This document shows, piece after piece, positions 41,577 to 51,898 of a stretch of DNA of 64,000 nucleotides (position 1 is the stretch's first letter; every line of letters starts with the position of its first letter). The notes beneath the pieces are model-generated. The model was not told the DNA's origin. It was given only the letters and a program-made list of their open reading frames with translations, and did not search any database. Made by a program: the position numbers and the translations under genes. The stretch is from DATFVA01 sp963747755 (GTDB lineage: Bacteria > Bacteroidota > Ignavibacteria > Ignavibacteriales > Ignavibacteriaceae), in NCBI GenBank assembly GCA_963747755.1, contig CAVVGK010000011.1, positions 62,001 through 126,000 on the forward strand, read 5' to 3'.

Positions 41577-44500
41577 CTAAAAATCTGCCCCCAGCGATAT
41601 ATAGAATTTAGGTTGACCGAAGGAATTTACGTTGTAAGGCCAGCCTACATCAAACCTTAACAGGAAATAAAGGAAATATAAACGCGCACCTACACCCGTA
41701 CCCATCAGGAGGTCCTGACTGAAGGTATTATTGTATGTATCTTTCGTGAACAATCTTAGATCATTATTTTTATTCCATGCTGCACCTGCATCAATGAATG
41801 CAACTCCAAGTATATTGCTGAATAATATCGGCAGCGGACCCGTAACCAGATATCTTATTAATGGAAATCTGAATTCAAGGTTCATTAAAGCATATTTTGT
41901 ACCTATCCTTTCAGCATAATCGTATCCCCTTAACGGCAGTCCCGCAGTAAGGAATGCAAAGTCGGATGCCGAATTAATCGGTATTTCAGTTGTAGCAAAA
42001 CTCCGGTTTATCCAGTTATCAATACCACCAATAAAAAACCTTTGAGGATTTCTACCTCCCGAATAGCCGCCCGACAGCCTGAAAGCAAATGAGTAAAAGT
42101 CACCCATCTTGAAGTACGTCCTGTAGTCTCCAAGAAAAGAGAAGAAGCTTTTCCGGCCATCGAAAAACCCTGGATAGCCGAATGCATCGAACCTGTACCT
42201 TGTTCCGTCTATTGGAGACGTATAACCCCAAAGTACGTTATCATGAACAAAACTAACTGTGGGCAGCAGGTAAGATACTTTCTCAGTTGGTTCAGCTGGA
42301 TCATCAAGGTTTTCACTTGATACATGCAAATAGCTTAATGCACCTTCAATTCTGTAAAATTTATTTAAGGGGTAGCTCATAGATCCTACAAAACCGAAAT
42401 TCCTGAACCTGTAAAGATTAGTACCAATACCACGCGACAAAAACAGAAACCGTGCTGTATGGAATCCTTCTATTCCATAGTTAAGCCGGTTACCAAGATA
42501 TTGGTAGGTTAAACCGTAATCACTGTTTTTTAAATCGATCTGTAGACTGGTTACACCTATGAGCCTGTGGTTACCAAGCACATCGCTGAACGATAATACC
42601 GTTGTGCCGAGCAGTCCGTATAATGAACTATAGCCTGCATTCGCATATATTATGTCAGGTGAGAAAGTGATTTTATACCTGTTGACTTTATAGTTACCGT
42701 GAGAATCCAGGTTATCAGTCAGGTTAAATTTCTGGTTAACTGAATCTGTTGAATCTATGTTAAATGAGGAATTCGACCCGAAAACATAATTGTTAAAATC
42801 TATTTTTACCGAATCTCCGTAGACATTTGTTGTATCAACATATTTACCGGTATAGAATGAAAGTTTATCTGAATCATCATCTTCCCTGCTTGCTTTTTCA
42901 AAAACCAGCGTATCCTCGCTCGCATCATTATTAACTTTTCTTAAACCTGCTACGTATTTTGTAGGCGGCAGTTCTTTCTCGTCAAGGTTTATATCGAAAG
43001 GATTATTCAGCAGAAAGATATTAAAACCTGCTTCGTATAATGATGAAAACGCCAGCTTCTTTCCATCCTTCGATATTGAAAGCTGAAAAAGACCGTCGAG
43101 AGAATTGGTTACAGGCAAAGCAGGCTCATCCTTTGTCAGGTCAAGCTTATATATATTGTTTATCCCATTATGATCGGAGACGAATAAGATATGTTCGCCT
43201 TCCGGACCAACGACAGGAAATGATTCATTGTCATCCTGTGTATCCGTTATCCGGGAAATTTTGTTGTCACTTAAATCGATATTATATATATCATTCTGCC
43301 CGTAATCGAAATTGTAAATCTTAAAAGATTTCGGCAGTTCAGAAGCCTCAAGGTCATTTTCGCGATCTGATATAAAAAATATTTTTTTGCTGTCAGGTGA
43401 CCATGAAGGATCCTTATCTGAGAAAATATCATTCGTCAGATTTTCAAGTTTTTCACCTTCAAGATCATAAACATAAATATCCGACTGCCGGGCAGTATGC
43501 CCCACAAAAGCAAGTTTCTTACCGTCAGGCGACCAGTTCACGCTCTGTATCCCGTCCAGCTGAACAGGAAGTACTTCTTTATCCTCGCTCTCTACATTTA
43601 TAAGATAAATTACATCATATCCGCCGCTCTTTACCGAGAGCGCTATCTTTTCACCGTCAGGTGACCACGTCAGGCTCGGAGTAATAATATTCAGTTCTTC
43701 AAAATCGGGAGTCCTGTTGCCAGCCACAAGCTTCTTTATTATCTTGCCGTCAATTGCATCCATAAGGTATACATCGAAATAATAGTTCCGGTCGGTGATA
43801 AACGCAATCTTATCTCCCTGAGGAGAAAGGGCAGGACTTGTATTATAAAATCCTCCCGTCTTTCTATTATCGGTCAGCCTTTTTGCAAACTCATCCGGAT
43901 CGTTCCTTAAGGCTATATCCGGCCAGTATGTCTTCTTTATATCTTTCTTCCATCTTTCATTTAACTCTTCAATCGATAATCCTATAGAAGCTCTCATACC
44001 TTCGTCAACACTTCCGGAGCCTTTAACCTTGTTTATTAGCTCACCGATCTTTTCCTTACCGTATTTCTTGGCTATATAATAGAATACAGCCTGTCCTCCT
44101 CTGTAGGCAAAATAGCCTCCGAGGTTTTGTATATCGGGCAGGTATTCGCTTATTGCTGCATCACGTATGAACATATCTGTGTTAATATCCCAGCCGAGTG
44201 ATTGGTATTCGGCCATACCTTCGTTAAACCACTGCGGAAGACTTACAGTAATGTTATTCGAGATAATATTCTGAATTGATCCCCCGTAAAACATATCGTT
44301 TATTACGGCATGGGTGAGTTCGTGATGGATGAGGTGACGAAGTTCCTTATAGGAACCCATAAACTGTATAACCACCCTGTTCTTGAATAACTCGGTAAAC
44401 CCCTCAATACCTTCACTGAGATACTGGTCGGTTATATTCGTTTCCTGGAAATCATTCTGCGAATTATATACTATTATCGATACCCTGTTGTTAATTCGGT

Positions 44501-44723
44501 AATCAAAACTATTTTGTATCGACGTCAGGGATGCTTCAGCCTCCTTCGAGGTGAACTCGGCAAGATTATCCCCCCCGTCTGTAAAGTAGATATCAAAATG
44601 ATCAGTCTGGATATAGTACCATGTAAAGTCCTTATACTGGACCTTATTTTTTCCAAACTGGGCAAATACAAGAGAAGGCAGTAATAGTATTATACCAAGA
44701 AGTAATTTTGTTTTATTTAACAT
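41577..44723 (-). CDS. Peptidase-MA-like, TolB-type propeller and outer-membrane barrel protein
   Basis: The 1048-residue product has a signal peptide (1-21), a peptidase-MA-like domain with HELTH at 134-138 (residues about 30-280, with an EGMAEYQS glutamate downstream), a TolB/PD40 beta-propeller of repeated WSPDGKKI(A/F)F units (about 290-580), an acidic linker, and a C-terminal BamA/surface-antigen-like barrel (about 690-1048) ending in the aromatic residue F. It should sit in the outer membrane. The arrangement occurs in FCB genomes, but its function is not established. It lies 22 bp downstream of rnr at the end of the envelope array. Confidence 0.82.
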   Translation of the reverse strand: MLNKTKLLLGIILLLPSLVFAQFGKNKVQYKDFTWYYIQTDHFDIYFTDGGDNLAEFTSKEAEASLTSIQNSFDYRINNRVSIIVYNSQNDFQETNITDQYLSEGIEGFTELFKNRVVIQFMGSYKELRHLIHHELTHAVINDMFYGGSIQNIISNNITVSLPQWFNEGMAEYQSLGWDINTDMFIRDAAISEYLPDIQNLGGYFAYRGGQAVFYYIAKKYGKEKIGELINKVKGSGSVDEGMRASIGLSIEELNERWKKDIKKTYWPDIALRNDPDEFAKRLTDNRKTGGFYNTSPALSPQGDKIAFITDRNYYFDVYLMDAIDGKIIKKLVAGNRTPDFEELNIITPSLTWSPDGEKIALSVKSGGYDVIYLINVESEDKEVLPVQLDGIQSVNWSPDGKKLAFVGHTARQSDIYVYDLEGEKLENLTNDIFSDKDPSWSPDSKKIFFISDRENDLEASELPKSFKIYNFDYGQNDIYNIDLSDNKISRITDTQDDNESFPVVGPEGEHILFVSDHNGINNIYKLDLTKDEPALPVTNSLDGLFQLSISKDGKKLAFSSLYEAGFNIFLLNNPFDINLDEKELPPTKYVAGLRKVNNDASEDTLVFEKASREDDDSDKLSFYTGKYVDTTNVYGDSVKIDFNNYVFGSNSSFNIDSTDSVNQKFNLTDNLDSHGNYKVNRYKITFSPDIIYANAGYSSLYGLLGTTVLSFSDVLGNHRLIGVTSLQIDLKNSDYGLTYQYLGNRLNYGIEGFHTARFLFLSRGIGTNLYRFRNFGFVGSMSYPLNKFYRIEGALSYLHVSSENLDDPAEPTEKVSYLLPTVSFVHDNVLWGYTSPIDGTRYRFDAFGYPGFFDGRKSFFSFLGDYRTYFKMGDFYSFAFRLSGGYSGGRNPQRFFIGGIDNWINRSFATTEIPINSASDFAFLTAGLPLRGYDYAERIGTKYALMNLEFRFPLIRYLVTGPLPILFSNILGVAFIDAGAAWNKNNDLRLFTKDTYNNTFSQDLLMGTGVGARLYFLYFLLRFDVGWPYNVNSFGQPKFYISLGADF

Positions 44724-44745
44724 GGATTTGGCCTTAAAGTACGTT

Positions 44746-46842
44746 TTATTCGCATATAATAAAATCTAATTCGGATTTTTCGAGATCTGCACGAACCAGT
44801 TTAACTTGCACTTTATCGCCCAGACGGAACTGTTTTTTGGTTCTCCTGCCAATTAATGAATATTTTTTCTCATCGTAAACGTAAAAATCTCCCTCCAAAT
44901 CTCTGACTCTGATTAATCCTTCAGCTAGAATATCCGTAATCTTTACGAAAATTCCGAAGTGCGTTATGCCGGAAATAATCGCATGAAATTCCTCTCCAAG
45001 ATGGGCTTTGAGATATTCTATCTGCTTCATCTTAACCGACAGCCTTTCAGCATCAACAGCGTTCCTTTCTGTAATGGAGATATGATCACTTATATCTTCC
45101 AGCGCATTGTAAGAATACCTTTCTTTTCCTTTCTTTTCGAGGTAATTAAACAGCATCCTGTGTACAAGCAGGTCAGCATATCTTCTAATGGGAGACGTAA
45201 AGTGAGTATAGTATTTGAACCCCAGTCCATAGTGACCTATATTATTTGCCGAATACACTGCTTTCGCCATTGAGCGGATAGCAAGCTCGTTTATTACCCC
45301 CTCTTCCTCGGTTCCTTTTACCATCTGCATCAACATCTGAAATTCCTTCGATTTTGATGCGGCGTTGGGATTGAAGGAATAACCCAGCGATTTCACAAAA
45401 CGTGCAAATTCCTGCAGTTTTTCATTGTCCGGAAGATCATGTACCCTGTAAATAAAGGGATGGATCTCTCCTTTGGGGGGAGAGGCGATTCTTGATGAAA
45501 CTACCTTGTTTGCGAGCAACATAAATTCTTCTACGAGCATATTGCTCTGCTTAATTTCTTTCCTCTGAATGCTTACCGGGTTTCCGCTTTCATCAAGCTC
45601 GAATCGTATTTCCGGTGTGAAGAAATCAATACTTCCTGTTCTCATCCTTTTCTTCCTCAGGGTCTGGGCCAGACTATTTAACAGGTACAATTCATCACTG
45701 AAATCTCCTTCGCCTTTATCAATAATTTCCTGAACTTCTTCGTATGTAAAGCGCCGCTTACTGTTTATAACACTCTTCCCTACCTTATAATCAACCAGCT
45801 TTCCTCTGGTTGTCAGTTCTGCAACCAGAGAGTATGTGAGACGGTCTTCATCCGGGACAAGGGAACAGACATTATTTGACAGCCTTTCGGGCAGCATGGG
45901 TATTACCCTGCCGACCAGATAGACACTATTTCCTCTCCTTAAGGCTTCCTTGTCAAGAGCAGTTCCTGAGGGTACGTAATTACTTACATCTGCAATGTGT
46001 ATCCCAACTTCATAATTCCCATTCACCAGTTTTTCAATTGATAAAGCATCATCAAAATCCTTCGCGTCTACAGGATCGATTGTGAATACTACTTTCTTCC
46101 TGTAGTCCATCCTTTTATTGGTATCACCATCTGATATCTTTATAGGAATCCCTTCGGCTTCATCCAACACCTCCTTCGGGAATTGGTAGGGAAGATTAAA
46201 TTCTTTTGCAATTGAAGCAATGTCAGTATCAAATGAGCCTGATTTGCCGAGTCTTTGAACGATCTCACCTTCGGGATTAATCATAGATCTATCCCAAACA
46301 ATTTTCCCCACTGTAACTTTATCACCAATTTTAGCCTTTCCGATTTTGTCAGGATTGATATATATATCTCTGTGAATTTTGGAATCATCAGGTTTAATAA
46401 AATAAAAAGAGTGAGATTTCTTCAGCGTACCTACTATTTCATCGCGCCTTCTTTTAACTACGCTGATTATCTGCCCTTCTATATTTTTTCTCTTCTTACT
46501 GGCAAATAATGCTGCTTCCACAGTATCACCATGAAAAGCGGTGCCCATGTTTCTTGCAGCAATGAAAATGTCGCCAAGACTGGAGTTCTTTGATATGACA
46601 AACCCATAACCTGCCTGGTTTAACTCCAGTACGCCGGTTACGGTATTTGATGTGGGGGTTTGATTGAGGTAATATTTTTTTCCCGATCTGGTGAGAAAAT
46701 TTTCTTCATATAGTTTATAAACAGCAGCTTTCAATGAGCTGTATTCATGATCATCGTTGATATTCAGCTTTTTGGCAATCTCTTTATTCTTAAAGCCTTT
46801 ACCCGCATTTCTTTTAAAGAACGCAATTATTTTTTTCTTCAT
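44746..46842 (-). CDS. rnr: Ribonuclease R
   Basis: The 698-residue product is a processive 3'-5' exoribonuclease. It has an N-terminal winged helix (1-58), cold-shock-like OB domains (about 60-220), the RNB domain with IDPVDAKDFDDALSI carrying the catalytic aspartates (about 252-266), HFTSPIRRYADLLVHR near 565, and a C-terminal S1 domain. The Lys-rich tail of E. coli RNase R is absent. Its start overlaps the tamB stop by one base, and the barrel-protein gene follows. Confidence 0.94.
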   Translation of the reverse strand: MKKKIIAFFKRNAGKGFKNKEIAKKLNINDDHEYSSLKAAVYKLYEENFLTRSGKKYYLNQTPTSNTVTGVLELNQAGYGFVISKNSSLGDIFIAARNMGTAFHGDTVEAALFASKKRKNIEGQIISVVKRRRDEIVGTLKKSHSFYFIKPDDSKIHRDIYINPDKIGKAKIGDKVTVGKIVWDRSMINPEGEIVQRLGKSGSFDTDIASIAKEFNLPYQFPKEVLDEAEGIPIKISDGDTNKRMDYRKKVVFTIDPVDAKDFDDALSIEKLVNGNYEVGIHIADVSNYVPSGTALDKEALRRGNSVYLVGRVIPMLPERLSNNVCSLVPDEDRLTYSLVAELTTRGKLVDYKVGKSVINSKRRFTYEEVQEIIDKGEGDFSDELYLLNSLAQTLRKKRMRTGSIDFFTPEIRFELDESGNPVSIQRKEIKQSNMLVEEFMLLANKVVSSRIASPPKGEIHPFIYRVHDLPDNEKLQEFARFVKSLGYSFNPNAASKSKEFQMLMQMVKGTEEEGVINELAIRSMAKAVYSANNIGHYGLGFKYYTHFTSPIRRYADLLVHRMLFNYLEKKGKERYSYNALEDISDHISITERNAVDAERLSVKMKQIEYLKAHLGEEFHAIISGITHFGIFVKITDILAEGLIRVRDLEGDFYVYDEKKYSLIGRRTKKQFRLGDKVQVKLVRADLEKSELDFIICE

Positions 46843-49800
46843 TAAAACTCGAATTTGTATTTAAGTGCAAGTTCATTAATCATTTCATTAATATTCGCAG
46901 TGGTTTCTGTAACTGACTGTTTTCGTTCAAGCCTTATCAGCAGCTGGTTAGTTATAGGGTATTCAAGCTTAATATTAGCCTGGGAGATATCCTGGAATAC
47001 ATTTGTGGAACCGCCTACTGAATAATTTATATCACCGGCTTTGCCTACGAGGTTAAATTTAGTTTGAGTCCCGACCTGCCTCAGTTCAACCCTCCTCACT
47101 ATATCCCCAAACTGTCTATTCAAAAATCCTCCAACAACTGAACCCGCAAGAGAAGCAGCCGTTGATGCCGCAGCGTTTCTATCCTGTTGAGTAGCGCCTT
47201 CTGTGAATTTCCCGGCCAGTATAAAAAGTACTGCATCCGAGGCTGTCTTAGTTGGGTCTGGATTATTATTCTCAATATTGTTAGCACCATAATATACAGC
47301 AATATTATTTTGATTCTGCACCAGGTTTTTTCCAAGATCTTTAAGAAAACCCTTTATAGTGATCTTCACGGCTACCTTTACCTCATTATTAGAAACAGAA
47401 TCACCTGCAGGATAGTAATAGTCACTATAAGTAGCTGTTATATCAAGGTAAGGATTATCAAGCTGGTTTTCAAACCTTATTGATCCATCTGCCTCAAATG
47501 TTTTAAGGAATTCAAGTGTTGATCCGTTCAGCAGGCTAAGCTCACCGTTTGCATCTGGTTTACCATTAATCTTTTCATAGTGAAAGTCGCCTTGAAGAAT
47601 AGCCGTAAGGTTCTGATTTAGTTCTTTGGAAAGGACAAAATTAATCTTCGCCTCCTTTTCAACATGAACGTCTACCTTATAATCAAATGACAGTCCGGAA
47701 CCGTTTTTATTCTGCTGTGAATCGTTATGTCTGTGAGACAGATCCACTAAACGCTGAAAATCAGCTTCCCCGCCCATCGAGGCAGCCGCGGTATCAGCTG
47801 CATATACATAAATAAAATCGTTTGAACTATTCTGGTACGAACTCTCTGTCGGAGGAAAGGTCAGGTTCGCATCCTTTACAACGATAGGTACAGCTATGTA
47901 AGCTCCGCTGCTGTCCAATTTGAATTCAATATTACCCCTGGTTGAAATTACAAGATCGCCATAAACGGAGGGACTTGCAGATTTGCTGGCTTCGCTAAGG
48001 ACTTTAAGTTGTCCGCTTATGCTAAAGTTTGAAGATAAAATCTGGAGATTCTTAATCGTTGCCTGGCCGCTTCCCGTCATCTGTCCCCCGTTTTTAGTAT
48101 TTGGAGCGTTTTTAATCAGCAAGCTGTCAATCTTTAGCACGTCAGGAGTTAATGAAAGTTTAAGTCCGGCATTATATTCCAAGTTATTCTTTGCCACCAC
48201 AAAATCAGCATGATCGAGCACTATATGGCCTGTGGGTTCAAAATTTTCAAACGTACCGCCTATATGCAGTTGAGCGGTTAATTCACCCCGTATTCTGTTA
48301 ATTTCAGGAAGAAGGTTCCCAAGCGCTCCCAGCCTGAAGCTGTCCGCCTCTACATCGATCTTAAGAGGCTCGTTTTCAAGGATACGTTTATCAGCTCCTG
48401 AGAATGCCAGGTTCAACGGAACATCGCCTGTAATCTTCAGCATCGGATGATCCATATTCCGCACGCTGTCAATAAATCTGATATCTGAATTGAGTTTTTT
48501 ATCTTTATAGTCAAGCTGAGCTACGAGTGAACCAAAATTCTGGTTTTTAAATTTAACGCTGTCAGCAGCAAGGTTTATTTTCATTATTGGGGAACTCAAT
48601 TCTCCTTTAATATCTGCAGTAAATTTCAGATAGCTCTGAATGGAATTTTCCGGTCGCATACCCAGCAGCGTTTCACTTATTTGTTTACCCGTAATTCCCT
48701 GCATTGTTATTTTCAGATCCTGCCTGCCGTTCCGCTGAAGCATTCCATCTATGGCAACACTTCCTTTTTTATGGAACAGTTCAAAATTCCTGAAACGGAC
48801 CGAATCCGGTGAATATAGTATTATTATCGGATTTTTATTTTTGATGTCGAATTGATTATAAATCGCGGACAAGGTATCGAAAGTAATTTCTACTCCCCCG
48901 TCAACAAAATGCATTCTCGAGTCGATATTTCCGGATAGATAATTCTCCATGTTTGCAGAAAAATTAACTTCGGCAGAATCAGCCCTGATATTCAACCCTA
49001 GTTTAAGATCCTTAATGTCATTGCCGGTAAATATTCTCTCTATGTTTAGATTTACATCAGCATTCAGCTGAGAAAGACTTATCTGCTGCAGGTTATTATG
49101 AAGTGCGAGATCAAGCTTTAATTTAGATAAGAAAAAAACATCATTCTTACCCCAGTATTTGAAATAGTCGAGGTTCGTGTTAAATGTAAAATTCAGCGAG
49201 TCGGCCGTCTCTTCCAGTTTTCCCTGAACGTCACCGTCAAGCTCAAGCTGCATACCTCCAAGGAATAGAGAAAGAAGCTGAAAATCTTTAAACTCTATAA
49301 CATAATCCATATGTGTCCTTCCGCTCGGGTTTTCTACTGTTGGAATATCGGACACCGCAATTCCGACGGAATCGACCCCGACGTCAGTGGGAATTAGATT
49401 GTTCAGCTTATTTTTAACTGCATTGGTTACAATTTTCATCTCTGTTGTTATCAGTGACGCAGCATCTGTTACTGTAAAATTCCCGGTAAGAGTGATATCA
49501 GCAAGGTCACTGATTATATTTACAACTCTTTCGCCTCCGTCATTTTTCCTCAGATCAACAATTGCCCTCGTACTGTCTATGTTTATTCCCTGGATGGATG
49601 AATTATATAGTTTCGTACTGAGGAATAGATTCATACTATCAGGATTGAATCCTTCTCCGCTTGCCTCAAGACTAAAATTCAGATCAGTCTGCAGGCTGTC
49701 ATTTGTTACCCGGGCAAGGTTAAGGTTCTGAATTTCACCGTCAAGTTCATATCCTGGAAGTTTGCTGTTTGTGAAATCAAATGAGCCTTGAAGTGAAGCC

Positions 49801-51338
49801 GCTAATGTATCAGATACCGCAGTAAGTTTATACTTAATATTTTTATTTTCGGCATCAGCGGTCAACCTCAGTGTATCCATCTTGTTTCCGTCAACAACAG
49901 ATCCGCCTGCATAAAATTTAACTGCGGCATTCATGCTGTCGGGTTTAATCCCTTTACCTGTTACCGAGCCCCTTGAAGTAAGGTTTGAAGATACCCCTGC
50001 GAGGGGAGCAATGTCCAGACTTCCGGTGCTGAAATTCAGATCGTAGGTCATAGGTTTATTATCGAAATTAAGGTTCCCGTTAACAGCGAAGGTTCCTTTA
50101 TCAGTATTAACTTTGATGTGCGTATAAAAATCAAGCGGTTTTCCCTTGTATGTGAGGGTATCAAACTTCAGTATACCGTATTGTTCATAAACCGGTAGGC
50201 CAAGAGATGGAAGCAAATCATTGATATCCTTCTGCTTTATGTATGTATTCTGAAAATTAACCGCAATCTGCATATTCTGACCTGCATCCAGATTCTCTAT
50301 CTGTCCTTCTGCAGCAAGATGGGTATTTTGAAAACCTGCTTCCAGCTGTCCTATGTGGAGAAGCTTAAAGGACCCTGAAGTTTTAATATTTGCTGAAATT
50401 GTCCCCTTAAGCATATTGGTGGACGGTACAAATACAGATAAATCAGAAAAAGCAAATTTGTCTGCATCCAGTCTAAGACTCAAATCTGCTTTAGTAAAAT
50501 CATTGTTTTTTGAGCTGTCAAAAATCGAGAAGTTTTTTATAAGAGCGTTTATTGTGAAGTCAGACGAATCCGTTTTTAGCGTTAAGTCGTTTACATTCAA
50601 AGAATCGTTGTTTACATATAACTCACCCGACAGGTTCTTCACGCTTAATCCTGTGACGTTCGGGTTAAATGAGAGTGAGTGTATCCCGGCTTCAAAATCT
50701 TTTTTATTAATGTCGGCAAATGCACTTAGCTTAAGATTTAAATCTTTAACGAAGAGGTTGTGCAGGTTTAGACTGTCGTAAGATGTTTTTGTATCTATAT
50801 CATAATCTCTCAAGGAGAACGCCGAATTACTGATTTTCATTTCAGCAACAAGAATCTTAAACGGAAAAGATGATGAAGTGGTGTCAGTGGTATCAGAAGG
50901 TGGAACAAGTTTAGAAAGGTTCAGGGTTCCGTCTCTGTCTCTTATGAGGTTTATGCGGATACTATCCAGCTCAAGTTTCCTTACGTAAATCTTTTTGAAG
51001 AGAAGCTGAAGAGGACTGGTTTTCACTTCAATCCTTGAAGCATTAAGCAGGGTATCTGAATCCATCGTTATATAGGTATCACGCATAATGAGTGAGGTGA
51101 AAATTGTTCCGTCAAGCTGACCGATATACACTTCACCATTCAGCGCGTCATTTGCCGCACTCATTGCTTTTTCACGAAGCCAGTTTCGGAAAAATGAGGT
51201 TTGACTTACTGCAAAAGCAATAACTAACAAAAGAAATATACCAAGACCTATATACAGAAAGACATTTACTATCTTCTGCAGCAGCGTCCTTTTTTTCTTT
51301 TCTTCACTATTATTGTTTTTTTTCTGTTCTTCTGCCAC
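46842..51338 (-). CDS. tamB: TamB-family translocation/assembly protein (DUF490)
   Basis: The 1498-residue product begins with a basic stretch and one membrane helix (about 23-47), followed by a very long repetitive beta-rich region (about 60-1150) and a C-terminal TamB/DUF490 domain (about 1190-1498) ending KYKFEF. TamB-type proteins span the periplasm and are linked to outer-membrane protein insertion or phospholipid transport. No adjacent TamA is seen; BamA is 9 kb upstream in the same orientation. Overlaps rnr by one base. Confidence 0.88.
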   Translation of the reverse strand: MAEEQKKNNNSEEKKKRTLLQKIVNVFLYIGLGIFLLLVIAFAVSQTSFFRNWLREKAMSAANDALNGEVYIGQLDGTIFTSLIMRDTYITMDSDTLLNASRIEVKTSPLQLLFKKIYVRKLELDSIRINLIRDRDGTLNLSKLVPPSDTTDTTSSSFPFKILVAEMKISNSAFSLRDYDIDTKTSYDSLNLHNLFVKDLNLKLSAFADINKKDFEAGIHSLSFNPNVTGLSVKNLSGELYVNNDSLNVNDLTLKTDSSDFTINALIKNFSIFDSSKNNDFTKADLSLRLDADKFAFSDLSVFVPSTNMLKGTISANIKTSGSFKLLHIGQLEAGFQNTHLAAEGQIENLDAGQNMQIAVNFQNTYIKQKDINDLLPSLGLPVYEQYGILKFDTLTYKGKPLDFYTHIKVNTDKGTFAVNGNLNFDNKPMTYDLNFSTGSLDIAPLAGVSSNLTSRGSVTGKGIKPDSMNAAVKFYAGGSVVDGNKMDTLRLTADAENKNIKYKLTAVSDTLAASLQGSFDFTNSKLPGYELDGEIQNLNLARVTNDSLQTDLNFSLEASGEGFNPDSMNLFLSTKLYNSSIQGINIDSTRAIVDLRKNDGGERVVNIISDLADITLTGNFTVTDAASLITTEMKIVTNAVKNKLNNLIPTDVGVDSVGIAVSDIPTVENPSGRTHMDYVIEFKDFQLLSLFLGGMQLELDGDVQGKLEETADSLNFTFNTNLDYFKYWGKNDVFFLSKLKLDLALHNNLQQISLSQLNADVNLNIERIFTGNDIKDLKLGLNIRADSAEVNFSANMENYLSGNIDSRMHFVDGGVEITFDTLSAIYNQFDIKNKNPIIILYSPDSVRFRNFELFHKKGSVAIDGMLQRNGRQDLKITMQGITGKQISETLLGMRPENSIQSYLKFTADIKGELSSPIMKINLAADSVKFKNQNFGSLVAQLDYKDKKLNSDIRFIDSVRNMDHPMLKITGDVPLNLAFSGADKRILENEPLKIDVEADSFRLGALGNLLPEINRIRGELTAQLHIGGTFENFEPTGHIVLDHADFVVAKNNLEYNAGLKLSLTPDVLKIDSLLIKNAPNTKNGGQMTGSGQATIKNLQILSSNFSISGQLKVLSEASKSASPSVYGDLVISTRGNIEFKLDSSGAYIAVPIVVKDANLTFPPTESSYQNSSNDFIYVYAADTAAASMGGEADFQRLVDLSHRHNDSQQNKNGSGLSFDYKVDVHVEKEAKINFVLSKELNQNLTAILQGDFHYEKINGKPDANGELSLLNGSTLEFLKTFEADGSIRFENQLDNPYLDITATYSDYYYPAGDSVSNNEVKVAVKITIKGFLKDLGKNLVQNQNNIAVYYGANNIENNNPDPTKTASDAVLFILAGKFTEGATQQDRNAAASTAASLAGSVVGGFLNRQFGDIVRRVELRQVGTQTKFNLVGKAGDINYSVGGSTNVFQDISQANIKLEYPITNQLLIRLERKQSVTETTANINEMINELALKYKFEF

Positions 51339-51373
51339 GTCGTAAAGGGATAAACTTATAAAACCGTTTTATA

Positions 51374-51403
51374 ATTAAATAAAGAAATTTTAGCTAACAT
51401 CAA
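51374..51403 (-). promoter_or_regulatory. Candidate promoter for tamB
   Basis: On the minus strand TTGATG (51398-51403), 18-base spacer, TTTAAT (51374-51379), lying in the 80-bp gap between rfaE2 and tamB. Moderate match only. Confidence 0.3.
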
Positions 51404-51418
51404 ATGATGAATCCTGCC

Positions 51419-51898
51419 CTAACTGCTGTATCTCTCAAGTATTGTCTGAATAATACCCGAGGTTGACTGAAAGTTCACAAATTCTATTGTTTTTACTTCA
51501 CCCCCGTTTTTCAACACCACATCTTTACCGACAATATTGTCTAATGACCAGTCGGCTCCTTTTATCAAAACATCAGGAATTAATTTTCCAATCAGTTCAA
51601 GTGGAGTATCCTCCCCGAATATCACAACAAAATCTACCGGTTTTAAGTTCGAAAGTACGAATGCTCTCTGTTCTTCAGGCACAACCGGTCTGTATTCACC
51701 TTTTATGCGTCTCACGGAAGCATCACTATTCATACCCACAAAAAGCACATCCCCTGCCTGCTTTGCTTTTCTAAGATAGTCAACGTGCCCCGCGTGAATA
51801 ATATCAAACACGCCGTTTGTAAATACAACTTTTTTGTTTTCCTGCCTGAATGCCTCCCTAACCTTCAGGGCACCTTCAAAACTTAAAATATTGTTCAT
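51419..51898 (-). CDS. rfaE2: D-glycero-beta-D-manno-heptose 1-phosphate adenylyltransferase
   Basis: The 159-residue product is the nucleotidyltransferase half of HldE, forming ADP-heptose for LPS core. VFTNGVFDIIHAGHVDYLRKAK contains the HxGH motif, and NSDASVRRIKG the conserved binding loop. It is a separate gene from the kinase, overlapping it by one base. Gene-split HldE is common in FCB and other phyla. Confidence 0.92.
   Translation of the reverse strand: MNNILSFEGALKVREAFRQENKKVVFTNGVFDIIHAGHVDYLRKAKQAGDVLFVGMNSDASVRRIKGEYRPVVPEEQRAFVLSNLKPVDFVVIFGEDTPLELIGKLIPDVLIKGADWSLDNIVGKDVVLKNGGEVKTIEFVNFQSTSGIIQTILERYSS

Noticed and set aside
46842..51338. Several plus-strand frames inside the tamB region as separate genes
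   Set aside because: They lie antisense to a single uninterrupted 1498-codon frame with a full TamB layout and show no family signature.
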